Assembly (NCBI GenBank): GCA_026315105.1
Contig: CM048744.1
Location: 358,609,168-358,673,167, forward strand
Direction of reading: 5' to 3'
Source of the DNA: Locusta migratoria
Taxonomy: Eukaryota; Arthropoda; Insecta; Orthoptera; Acrididae
DNA: 64,000 bases
Position numbers and translations under genes: made by a program
Shown here: positions 44,985 through 56,121 of the stretch, piece after piece
Position numbering within the stretch: the stretch's first letter is position 1
Layout of the letters: every line of letters starts with the position of its first letter
The notes under the pieces: generated by a model
What the model was told of the DNA's origin: nothing
Databases searched by the model: none
The model's input: the letters and a program-made list of their open reading frames with translations, nothing else

Positions 44985-45626
44985 ACAGAGACGATAAATT
45001 GGCCAGTGGCTACTCTGTGCAGTCAGGAGCGGGGACAGGAAAGTAGAGGGGGATTATATCGTTGCTTGCGCTTCAAGGCTACTAAGGCAAGTCCCTTATC
45101 GACCAAAATATGAATTACAGACGACAGGAACTTAGTATTCCCTTACAGTAAGGAATATGAACTTAAATTAACCCTCCATCACTGAGGTGTTTTTAAGTTG
45201 TTTAAATATCCTTTTCTTTAATTCCAGACTATATAACAAATTTGATTTTTTTCAAATAAAATAGACAAACTAACGATACGTTTTCTAATACAATAAATAA
45301 CGCTTCACACTCATTTATAGTCTCTGCACAAAACTTCAGTATGTTAAAGAGACGTGAAGTTTTTCACTTCGTTTCTTCTCTCCTTTCCTCTGAGTCCTCT
45401 TCTTCACAAAATTGTGGTTCTTCCAGTAACCTTGTGATACGTTCACATTCTCTCTCGATGTCCATTATTGTCTCCTTTGTACAGCTAAGTAATTAATAAC
45501 TAATGTCATAACGTTATGACAATATAAAACATTCAAATATTAATTAAACTGCAAAGATGAAGAGATACGCTCACCTTATAACTAACTGGTCAACATTCAG
45601 TACGCAACTAATAAAAACTACTACTA
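44985..45626. other. Unassigned spacer
   Basis: AT-rich; no recognised feature. Confidence 0.4.
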
Positions 45627-45832
45627 ATTGTAAATCTGTCGGACTGAACTTCTAGGTTATTAGTCCGTAGCTTACAAACTACTTCAAAACTTCGAGGTTA
45701 TTAGTCCGTAGCTTACAAACTACTTCACCTAAGGACAACACACACATCCATGCCCGAGGGAGGATTCGAACCTCCGACGCGGGAGGCCTCGCGATCCGCA
45801 ACCTGGCGATCCAGGCCGCTCGGCTACAGGGT
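45627..45832 (-). mobile_element. SINE-A' with internal tandem duplication
   Basis: The segment aggttattagtccgtagctt through acaaactacttc occurs twice in tandem (about 45653-45686 and 45692-45725). Antisense box B and a head follow. Confidence 0.82.
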
Positions 45833-45835
45833 TAC

Positions 45836-46300
45836 CAGGTTCTTCCATTGCTCTGTCCCCAAATTTTAAACAAAAAATAGCCAAAATATCGACATTTTTT
45901 ACCTATAAAATGTCCAAATCTAGCCATCTTTTCATCAGTAAAAATAGCCAAATATCGCAATTTTTTATCAGTTAAGTATATTGTGCTATGATAATTATGT
46001 CGTGTGACTGTACAATAATAATCCTGAAATTCTGGGTGTCAGCAGGTTACTGAGTAAAAAAGCAACCCTGCGGCACTCTCACAGTCACAGACAGCAGACT
46101 GCACATTCCAAGGAACATCGTTCTTCACGAAAACAGTTATCTGCGTCTAGCCAGGAACTGAACACAGCCGCACCACCAACTGACCAATGAGGCCAGTCAA
46201 AATAATCATACTGTAAATGTAATAGAGAGAGTGGGGAGATACTGCGGATACTAAATTTAAACATAGTTACAGTTAACAATCATATTTATTAATTTCAGAA
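45836..46300. repeat. Unclassified interspersed repeat R, copy 1
   Basis: It aligns over about 465 bp with 52395-52870 (atagccaaatatcgca, caataataatcctgaaatt, caccaccaact, gtaaatgtaatagagaga). No coding frame or clear termini. Confidence 0.7.
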
Positions 46301-46470
46301 CTCCAGTCATGGAGGGCCTCCAAATACCTCAAAAACGAGTATTTTTTATCTATTTGTTTTGTGGAGGGCGCTTGGCATTGCGTTCTGCTGGGGCCTCCAA
46401 ATCTCTAAAGGTATTTTTTTAGACTGTCCCGTGACTCTCGTCCTGGTAAGGCCCCCAATTCTTTTTTAGG

Positions 46471-46655
46471 CCGGCCGCGGTGGCCGAGGAGACTAAGGCG
46501 CTCCAGTCACGGTCTGCACGGCCACTACGGTCGGGGGTTCGAATCCCCCCTCGGGCATGGATATTTGTGCCGTCCTAGTTCGTAAGTAGTTTGTAAGTTT
46601 AGGGACTGATAACCCCGTAGTTGAGTCCCATAGACTATACAAACATTTGAACATT
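46471..46655 (+). mobile_element. SINE-A
   Basis: The perfect duplication ttcttttttagg (46459-46470 and 46656-46667) flanks it. Confidence 0.95.
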
Positions 46656-46672
46656 TTCTTTTTTAGGCGTTA

Positions 46673-48765
46673 CCCGCGTATTTATTTATTTATTCCTGCC
46701 CTTTGCAGGTATGTATTCATTAGTATAAGGGCTGTCTGTCTGTAAAATGTCTTGGGAATAAAATTATGAAGTAGTAAATAAGTAATAGATTAAAACTTGG
46801 AGCGTGATGGGGCGGTTTTCCATGAACGTTACTGTTTTTGTGCTCATATCCCATGAACTAAATGTATTGTAATACAATTTAGAAAATACACTCAACTATA
46901 TGTTTGTATACTGTCTGTGAAATTCCCTGCGACTACAATTTGTAGTGTAGAAATTATAAATTGTAACGTCATATCGAATGCCATTTTTTAGTCCGTGAAC
47001 AGCAGAATATTACTGTTAATGTGCTCTTATCTCATGAACTACGTGTCATACGGTGATACTATTGTAAGTGTGTACATTTAAGTGTAACAAACACATAGCA
47101 CATGGTACCTATGTATAAATATTTGTTATATACCATGTAACTGCGTAAATACATTCAGGAATATGTACCGTTTTCAACTCAAAGTTTTTAAATGCACAAA
47201 ATTCATTCGAATTTGTGGATTATGCTAAAAAGGTTTCAGAAATAAGCAAGTAAAATCATTCAGTCTTTGTAAAAAGCCAAAAAATGTATTTCGAAACTGT
47301 TGGCTACATATATTTACAAAAAAAATAATGTTTTCCAATTAAACATTTTTCATTGTTGGCCTTTTCACAGTAGACAGCTGTCATCTTTTTATTCTAGTGG
47401 ATCAGCAGCTGAAAAAGTCTTGTTTGAAAAACATTATAAAAATGTTCTTTTTAATTTTTACTATCATGAACGCTTGCTGAAGTTACAAACTCCTCACCAA
47501 GACGCCTTGGTAACTTTTCCGTCCCCCGTACATGTTTTTCTTTGTGATGTCTTGCCTTTTTACGTCTTGGTTCACCGCTGTCACTGTCTGTTACTGACAT
47601 TGTTACTTGTTTAAAGTAAACAAAAACTAATAAACTTCACTAAACTAATTTTGGCACTGAGATTATCACTTTACACTGTAAACATAACCTTAAACAGCTC
47701 TCTCATCTCCTACATTACACGCCAAACACATGACTGAGCAGCGAGCACTAGCACTTTAGTGGTTGTCTCCCACACTAGCTCGGCTTTCAGTTGAAGAGGG
47801 AACATATTCCAGGAATATGTCCCTTCTTCAACTCACTCGTATCTATTGTTGGCAAGCGCATTTGAAGTAGAGGAAGATGTTCTTTTTTATGCTCAATGGA
47901 TGTAGATACGTCCAAAGTAGAAAATGGCTATCTATTTAATTTGTGAAATTTGTGGAATGTGTAACTTTTTCAACTCACCAATTCAATTAGTAGTAAAGAA
48001 GTAATAATAGCTTGGTGGGTGGTGTGGCGGTTTTCCATGAACGTTACTGTTCATGTTCTCATATCTCATGAACTACGTGTCGTACTGTGATACAATGTAG
48101 AAGGTCCATTCAACTATATGCGTGTATACTGTCTGTAAAATTTCCTGCGGCTACAATTTGTAGTGCACAAATCATAAATTGTAACGTCATACTGAATGCC
48201 GTAGTTTTACTGCATAAAGAACGGAAAACTAGTAAGCAAGAAACTTTTTTCCTTTCATCATTTTGCTATGGTTGTCAGCGAGAAAAAATTTAATAAAGGT
48301 TTGAAATTATGTTTAATGTTTGTTGCAAGTCGCTAGGTACTCTCATATTCATATAGTGTATTTATAAAGTCTCGCAGCATTATGTGGCATTTCTTGCGAA
48401 TCCTATTGTTTATGACGTCATATCTTTTGCACCGAGTGTCGTATGTGAGTCTTAACCCTGCAGCAATTGTTACCTCACGGTAAGGAATGTGTGTTCCAAA
48501 TTTGATTGAAATCGGTCCAGTAGTTTAGGAAAAAAGAAGCAGCATTGTCGCTAAATGCAGCAATTTTTCGCGAATCTCATTGTTTATGACGTCATATCTC
48601 GTGTACAATGTATCGTACGTGATTCTTACACTTAGGGCAACCGTCATCATGGAATGAAGCTTACGTGTACAAAATTCATAAAGATTGAAACAACACGTAC
48701 ATACGTACACGTACACGTACATACATACGAACACTTTGCTTTATATAATTATTAGATATGTATTT
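46673..48765. repeat. AT-rich insert with two related units
   Basis: 46805-47080 and 48015-48230 share ggcggttttccatgaacg, ctcatgaactacgtgt-like and actgtctgtgaaatt-like phrases in direct order. The repeats at 48360-48620 (tgtttatgacgtcatatc, twice) form another pair. This may be a degraded Helitron-like or satellite-bearing element. Confidence 0.5.
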
Positions 48766-48841
48766 CCAAGTGGCCGTGGAGGGGGTGCTCATTTTGTTTC
48801 GCCGCCGCCCCGGGCCACCAACAGCCTTAGTTCGCCACTGG

Positions 48842-49170
48842 CTTAAGGTTTGCGGATTTTCGGTAATCTGGATTACATCCGGTCCCACCAAGTCCGGATA
48901 AGAGAGGCGGTTGTGTACTACAGGAGGAGTCGGAATTCGTGTGTAAAATAAATAAATGTCATTAGAAACCTGATTTTGTGTATCGTGTGGGCTAAGCTTT
49001 TACAGACTTTGAACCAAATACGCATATACGACTGACCATTTTGTCGTGTTCTCATCGCAATAATAGTGACTAATCTAGTGTTACGTGGAAGCGTTACATT
49101 CTTCATGGTCTACCGATTCTAGGATCTCAAAACCTCGGCTAGATACACTGGATTACAGGTTTACGAATTG
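48842..49170. other. Unassigned spacer
   Basis: No recognised feature. Confidence 0.35.
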
Positions 49171-49178
49171 AAAGCATT

Positions 49179-49476
49179 CAGTGGCGTAACTATGGGGGGG
49201 GGGATGAGGGGGATAGAACCCCCCCCCCCCCAGAACCCACAAAAAATAAATAAATAAATAAAATAAATTGTATAACATCAATCTGGTAAAGCTAAAGATT
49301 GGAAACTTGGGGTGTTTTACCATAATCTTTTACCATAAGATGGTAGTGAATTAGTTTCTTCAACGGGAGTGGTAGATTGTAGTCTGTCTGGAAAGTGACT
49401 AAAATTTTGCTCCTCAAGCAGGTCTATCCACCCCCCCCCCCCCCCCTCCCAAAGCCAAGTCCTAGTTACGTCACTG
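49179..49476. mobile_element. hAT-type MITE with G/C homopolymers
   Basis: The ends cagtggcgtaactatg and tagttacgtcactg are inverted. The 8-bp target-site duplication aaagcatt (49171-49178 and 49477-49484) is perfect and typical of hAT. G runs follow the left end; C runs lie both near it and near the right end. Confidence 0.9.
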
Positions 49477-49484
49477 AAAGCATT

Positions 49485-49983
49485 AGTCTCCCGACTGTTT
49501 CAAAGAATTGTAAACTATCAAGCTAAAAAAAGATGAGCCTTGCGGGAAGACACTCGAGGTGTCGAGAGTGGAACGTGAGTTTCGCGTTCGCTCTGAAGCA
49601 GTTAACAGAGGCCAGTGAACTTAACACGGTGGTGCTAAATCCACTAAACGGCTGGGAGGCTCGCCTCTACATCAAGCAGTCGCTGTTTATTTTGAACACC
49701 CGGTCGTTTTGTTTTCGTCCTTGTCGAAGGTGCCAAGTATTAGAGCAACGACAACGTAAGAGAAAGGCAATCACTTTTATATATAGCAAGTCTTTCATTC
49801 TTTATCGTGATACAGGATGAAACAAATGTGCCCACAGATGAGCACAGGGCATTCAGACTGTAAATTCTCTGTTTAATGTGATTGAATCATTGTAATGTTT
49901 TTGTAATCTTGTGCATTTGAAAAAGACGTCATAGTATGAAGAAACTAATAGTGATTGGTAGTTAGATGGAAGTATATTAAATC

Positions 49984-50028
<45 letters not shown>

Positions 50029-50074
50029 TGTTTCCTGTAGGACTTACATGTGACAACGACTGTAATAATATATA
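49485..50074. other. Unassigned spacer with poly(T) of 43
   Basis: The T run is at 49985-50027. The plus-strand frame at 49533-49820 shows no known domain. Confidence 0.5.
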
Positions 50075-50175
50075 TATAAGAGGACGATCACTGGGTACAT
50101 AAATGTGTGTATGGTACATGACAGAGGGTGCCTTGCAGAAAACTTTGCCGAGAGGGGGAAAGGTGGAAACGAACA
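50075..50175. repeat. Helitron-like fragment
   Basis: It matches 20695-20790 (gggtacataaat, gatacatgacag-like, gccttgcagaaaa). It is fused directly to a Tc1-like fragment. Confidence 0.5.
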
Positions 50176-50800
50176 GGGCAGCAGTTGCACATTTTCTGTA
50201 TCCAGGAAGGCCCGTACAAGACCTGCAACATGCGGTCGTGCGTTATCCTGATGAAATGTGGGGTTTCGCAGGTATCGAATGGAGGGTTGAGCCACAGGTC
50301 GTAACACATATGAAATGCAACGGCCACTGTTCAAAATGCTGTCGATGCGAACAAGAGGTGACCGAGACGTGTAACCAATGGCACCCCATACCATAACGCT
50401 AGTATGGCGATGACGAATACACGCTTCCAATGTGCGTTCACAGCGATGTCGCCAAACGCGGTACGACCATCATGATACTGTAAACAGAACCTGGATTCAA
50501 CCGAAAATATATATATAAAAAAATGACGTTTTGCCATTCGTGCACCCAGTTTCGCCGTTGCGTACACCATCGCAGGCGCTCCTGTCTGTGATGCAGCGTC
50601 AAGGGTAAGCGCAGCCAAAGTCTCCGAGCTGATTATCCAAGCTGCTGCAAACGTCGTCGAACTGTTCGTGCAGATGGTTGTTGTTTTGCAAGCGTCCCCA
50701 TCTGTTGACACAGGGATCGAGACGTGGCTGCATGATCCGTTACAGCCATGCGGATAAGATGCTTTTCAACCGGACTGCTAGTGATACGAGGCCGTTGGGA
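50176..50800 (-). pseudogene. Tc1-like transposase fragment, second copy
   Basis: Minus-strand codons read VMVWGAIGYTSRSPLVRID, then PTFHQDNARPHVAG, which contains the second catalytic Asp. It is the same family as 10.1-11.5 kb but lacks both inverted ends and the C-terminal Glu region. A short ata run interrupts it near 50510. Confidence 0.82.
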
Positions 50801-50938
50801 TAGAATAGCTCATTGGCCTGTGCATTCATCTGACCTCATTCTTTTGCACTATTATCTCCGAAGAAAGGAAGGAAACTTAGGGTTAACACTCTGTTGACAT
50901 CCTGGTCATTAGAAGCGGATATTATCTCTGTATGCACC

Positions 50939-51084
50939 TTTAAATGTTTGTAAATCTATCGGACCAAACTGCGTGGTCATCAGTCCGTAGCTTACGAACT
51001 ACTTAAACCTAGGTGAACTAACCTAAGGACAAAAAAAAACACACACACACACACACCCATGCCATAGGAAGTACTCGAACCTCA
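50939..51084 (-). mobile_element. SINE-A', 5'-truncated
   Basis: The tail and body are present and the head is cut at the antisense box B (gtactcgaacctc). A (CA)n run sits inside at 51040-51056. It abuts the 3' end of the CR1-like LINE. Confidence 0.78.
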
Positions 51085-51460
51085 AGTAATGATGTGGAAC
51101 GTGTCAGTTTAATAAATGTTGTCTATACTTGACAATCAATATTTTAAGGATTTTTTATTTATTAAAATTTTTTTAATTTTTTTTTTAATTTTATCTAAAA
51201 ATTCATCTATACTGTAGAAGGAGTTGCCATTCAGAAATTCCTTTAATTTCTTTTTAAATACTAGTTGGCTATCTGTCTGACTTTTAATGCTACTTGGTAA
51301 GTGACCAAAGACTTTTTGTGGCAGCATAATTCACCCCTTTCTGAGCCAAAGTTAGATTTAACCTTGAATAGTGAATATCATCCTTTCTCCTAGTGTTGTA
51401 GCTATGCACACTGCTATTACTTTTGAATTGGGTCGGATTGTTAATAACAAGTTTCATGAG

Positions 51461-51512
<52 letters not shown>

Positions 51513-52070
51513 GAAGCTACAGTGAGTTTCCCTAGATCCCTAAATAAATTTCTGCAGGATGCTCTTGGGTGGGCTCCAGCAATTATTTTGATTACACGCT
51601 TTTGTGCAATGAATACTTTTTTACTCAATGTTGAATTGCCCCAGAATATGATCCCATATGAAAGCAGTGAATGAAAATAGGCGTAGTAGGCTAATTTACT
51701 GAGATTTATATCACCAAATTTTGCAATGACTCTGATAGCATAAGTAGCTGAACTCAGACGTTTCAGATCTTCAATATGTTTCTTCCAATTCAGTCCCTCG
51801 TCAATGCAAACACCTAAAAATTTTGAATATTCTACCTTAGCTACAGATTTATGTTCAAAGTCTAAATTTATTAATGGTGTCATGCCATTTACTGTATGAC
51901 ACTGTATATACTGGGTTTTATCAAAGTTGAATGAGAGTCCATTTGTAGAGAACCACTTAATGACTTTCTGGAAGATATCATTTACAATTTCATCAGTTAA
52001 TTCCTGTTTGTCAGGTGTGATAGCTATACTTGTATCATCAGCAAAAAGTACTAGCTTAGCATCTTCGTGT
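51085..52070 (-). pseudogene. CR1-like LINE, 5'-truncated RT, in-frame TA expansion
   Basis: The minus-strand frame includes the catalytic LVLFADDTSIAIT, KYLGV-like FLGVCIDEGLNWKKHI, FHSLLSYGIIFWGNS and the C-terminus LAQKGVNYAA. It stays open through a (TA)n tract that adds a Tyr-Ile run after VASQYIY. The sibling copy at 2.1-3.5 kb has only YIYS there. A frameshift near 51300 and loss of everything before the RT palm make it inactive. Confidence 0.83.
51464..51510. repeat. (TA)n microsatellite within LINE codons
   Basis: About 23 units read as alternating Tyr-Ile in the LINE frame. Confidence 0.95.
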
Positions 52071-52394
52071 TGTGCTAGAGTGGCCAGAGATGGTGGTAGT
52101 GTGTGTATTGACGGTAGCCAGTGCAACTCTAACATTGAGAATGAGATGTGCTGGAGCACTAACCTGCATAAACCATGTTTCTTTTATCGGTAGGGTGGAC
52201 GGTGTTCTGAATAAAGTTTCTGTCCACCATTTGTAAGATGCGTTGGCATAGACAGCCACCTACAATCTCAGCTCACACATTAATCTTACAACTGATGCTA
52301 ATGTCTAGCCAGTACTGTACCACAAGGACTGTGAGTGGCATATGTAGCCTACCCTTCTTACTATCTCAGTATCATGACCAGCTTTAACCATCCT
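52071..52394. other. Unassigned spacer
   Basis: No recognised feature. Confidence 0.35.
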
Positions 52395-52870
52395 GGCATC
52401 AGAGTTGCCGGGTTTTTCTATTGCTCTGTCGCCAGATTTTAAACAAAAAGCAGCCAAAATATCGCCATCTTTTCATCAATAACATTACAGTATATAATCA
52501 TCTTTTCATCAGTAAAAATAGCCAAATATCGCAACCTTTAATCTGTTAACATTATTATGCTATGGTAATTATGGCATGTTACTCGACAATAATAATCCTG
52601 AAATTCAGGGAGTAAGCTGGTTACTGAGTAAAAAGTAACGCAAATTGTGGCACTCACATTCACAGACATCAGACTGAACTTTCCAAGGAAACTCATACTT
52701 CACAGAAACATTTATCTGAGTCCATGCACGAACTGAACCCAAACACACCACCAACTAACAATGAGGGCAGTAAAACTACTTCCACATTGTAAATGTAATA
52801 GAGAGACTCCGGAAATTCAGTTACATTTAACTATCACATTTATTAATTTCATAACTCATAAAAATTACAA
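52395..52870. repeat. Unclassified interspersed repeat R, copy 2
   Basis: It aligns with 45836-46300 in the same orientation and continues a little further, to about 52940, where the CR1-like LINE tail begins. Confidence 0.7.
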
Positions 52871-53159
52871 CACAAAACTGTTCACAAGAATCATTTTATC
52901 AAATTTACACAAGGGATGTTCACATGCATAGGTTCGATTACCATTTATTTATTTATTTATTTATTTATTTATTTGTCCTTATAATCTATTTCAGTACATA
53001 TGTTGTACACAAGATATTGGACATAAAATTTTATCTTTTGGCTTTACAATTTGTAGAAGATACACATATTACTTAAATTTCAATATAACTAGATTTACAT
53101 AATTAATAATGAGATTGGTACACAATGAATCTTACAAACTTATTACAACAGTTACAAAA

Positions 53160-56121
53160 TTACATATCCTCATGCGTAAGATACTCTGAGACAGAGTAAA
53201 AGCAGTTGTCTAGGACGTATGCTGTCACAGACTTTTTGAAGTTTAGTAGGTCAGGAGAAGATTTCATGTGTCTGGGTAATCTGTTGTACAATTTTGTGCC
53301 TGCATGATATACCCCTTTCTGGCACAATGTGGTGTTGCAGTGATTAATGTGTATGTCATTGTTTGACCTTGTACTGTAATCATGGAGAATATTATTTTGA
53401 TAAAATTGATTTTTTCTCCTCAGTAGACTTTTTTTTACAAATATGACTACTTCCATAATGTACACACAGGGAAGGGGTAGGATTTTCAGGTCCTTAAAGA
53501 AAGGTTTGCAGGATTTTCTGCTGCTAGCTTGTTTCATTAATCTTACGATTGCTTTTTGCCTCCTGAAAACGGTTATGGTCTGGTGAGCACTTCCCCAGAA
53601 AATGATACCATATCTCAGTAGTGAATGTACTCGTGCAAAATATACAGACCTAACTGTATCAGCAGAAGTGTTGTTGCAGATAATTTTGAGTACATACCTC
53701 ATTTTGGATAATTTTGAATTTAGGGCTGCAATGTGAGTGCTCCATTTGAGATTTTCTTGAATGTGAATCCCAAGAAATTTTGTTACAGAAGCAGCACTAA
53801 TATTTTGGTTATTCATACATACTTTTGGTTGTACAACATTTTTATTCTGATCTGTATGGAAATTTATGAGTACTGTTTTCTGAGGATTTACTATTAGTTT
53901 ATTTCTGCTAAACCATTCATACACATCCTTTGCAATGTCCTTTGCAGATGCAGTAAGATTTTCTTCATCATTCGCTTCAATCAGTAGACTAGTGTCATCG
54001 GCAAACAGTACTGGTTCTGGACCCCTAACGTGTAGTGGGAAATCGTTAATGAACACCAAGAAAAGAAATGGACCTAAAATTGAGCCCTGTGGAACGCCAT
54101 GACTCACAATGCATGGTTCTGAAAGGTGTGTCTGGAGTTCATATCCATCAATATGCTTTATTTCAGTAATCTGTGAGCGATTTTCCAAATATGATTTAAT
54201 CCACTTATTTGGAACACCTCTCACACCATAACGCTCAAGCTTTCTCAAGAGTAAAGAATGATCGATGACATCGAAAGCTTTTGTAAGGTCTAAGAATAAA
54301 CCTGAGATTTTTTTGTGATTGTCCACTGCATTTAATACACGACTTATCAGATTGAAAGTGGCTGTTTCTGTTGAGCACTGAGGTCTGAAGCCATGTTGGC
54401 ATTCAGAAATAATATTATTTTTGGTGAAGAATGAGGTTAGTTGTGAAAGGAACAGTTTTTCGATAATTTTTGAAAATCCTGACAGTAGTGACACTGGCCT
54501 ATAGTTACTCATACAGGTCTGATCTCCTTTTTTATACAGTGGTACAACCTTTGCTCGTTTTAGCTGTTTAGGGAAAACACCACTTGATAAAGAAGAATTG
54601 CAGATATCTAACAACGGGAGGAGTAGAAGATTTGCTGTTATTTTAATAATGTAGTCTGGGACATCATCTAAACCAGCCGAATAATTGTTCTTCAGTGTAT
54701 TAATAGTATTTAGAAGTTCAGATGGGCCTACTGGATTCAAAAACATGGAAACATTATTTACTCCAGTATGCGAAGGTTCGTGTAATGTTGTATTGGGTGG
54801 GTTTCTAAATTTTTCTTTTACTAATGTATCAGCAATAGTTGCAAAGTAAGAATTAAAATAGTTTGCAACTGCCTTTGGGTGTGTGACAGTTTCTCCATCC
54901 TGCAATATTTCAATATTTTTGTGTGTTGTTTTATTACCCGTAAGATCCCTCACAGCTTTCCACATGGTTTTGGTTTTGTTTGATGACTCCATAATATATT
55001 TATCATTTGCCTTAATTTTTGCATTTTTTATTACTTGTCTTAAAACTGACTTGTATTTTTTGAAATAACTCTGGAAATCAGGATTGCTGTTATTTTTTGA
55101 GAGCATGAAGAGTTCTCTTTTCCTTCTACAAGAGACCCGAATAGCTGGTGTAATCCAGTTATTGAACCTATCTATTCTGGAAATAACTTTCTTTTTTGGG
55201 AAGGCTATATTAAAATTATGCCTGAAAACATTCAAAAAAATTTCCATCTTTTGATCAGTACTAGGGGTTTCATAAACATTAGTCCAGGATAGTTTACTAA
55301 TTAGGTAATGGAAGTGTTCGATATTTTTCTGACTATAGCTTCTTTTAAAGGTAATATTTTTAAGACTCGCTGAAATGTGTTTAATAGGTATACATAATAC
55401 CTGTGATAAATGGTTGCTATAGCCAGTATTGAAGTTTTCTGAGGTGCAATTCTCCATGTTTACACATACCTGGTCAATCAAAGTGGCACTAGTTTTTGTT
55501 ATATGGGTTGGAGAATTAACCGTCATATACAGATTGTAGGCCTTCATTATGTTTAGGAACTTATCTCTCTGAGAGCTTTGGCTTAGAAAATCAATGTTAA
55601 AATCCCCACAGAGTACCAATGTTTTCCCAATTGTCTTCAGTTGTCCTAGAGCAAGGTCTAATTTTTTGAAAAAACCACTTATATTGCTAGCAGGAGGTCT
55701 GTACACACATAAAATAATAGTTTTTTTCAGCCAGTAAGTCAATAGCTGATATTTCAAAATCTATATCACAAACTAACTTGCATACAGAGACTAAATTTTT
55801 ACACTTCACATTTTGTTTGACATATATACAAGTTCCGCCATGGTTTGACTTTACTCTGCAAAAGCTGCTTGCAAGGGTAAAGTCTATTATTTTTAAACTA
55901 TGAAAGTACTCGTTTGGTAACCAATGTTCACAAAAACACAACACAGAAACATCCTACCATTCATTATTTACAAGTACATTTATTTCATCTACTTTGTTTG
56001 TTAGTGATTGTACATTTTGGTGTACAATCTTCAGAGTTTGTTTGGAGTTTACATCTGAATGGCATGAAACTGGGTTACTCACATATGGATCAGCTCTCTC
56101 CTTGTTCTGTGACGACACCAT
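53160..56121 (-). pseudogene. LINE ORF2: APE endonuclease plus reverse transcriptase, two lesions
   Basis: The likely start is the ATG at 56119-56121 (MVSSQNKERADPY), overlapping the end of ORF1 by 43 nt in another frame. The endonuclease shows VHQNVQSL, CFCEHWL and CVYRPPASN, then GDFNID. A linker follows, then RT: NYSAGLDDVPDYIIK, NYRPVSLLSGFSKIIEKL, QHGFRPQCSTETA, GLFLDLTKAFDVIDH and SHGVPQGSILGPFLFLVFIND. The catalytic LFADDTSLLI (near 53993-54008) is intact. The thumb region contains FLGIHIQENLKWSTHI and HSLLRYGIIFWG. It ends VSEYLTHEDM. Lesions are an in-frame TAG at 55954-55956 and a 1-nt slip in the seven-base homopolymer at 55721-55727. The full length would be about 985 residues, normal for CR1-type ORF2. 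Confidence 0.9.

Larger units (their letters stand above)
46306..48841. mobile_element. hAT-like GTGGCGGACTAAG family copy with inserts
   Basis: The left part is at 46306-46470 (gggcctccaaatctct, agactgtcccgtgactctcg) and the right end at 48770-48841 (gccgccgccccgggccacca, cagccttagttcgccactg). The left terminus is lost. Between the parts lie a SINE-A and a long AT-rich insert. Confidence 0.6.

Noticed and set aside
51423..51674. Plus-strand frame containing a Tyr-Ile run
   Set aside because: It is antisense to the CR1-like LINE RT. The run reflects the (TA)n microsatellite, which reads Tyr-Ile on both strands.
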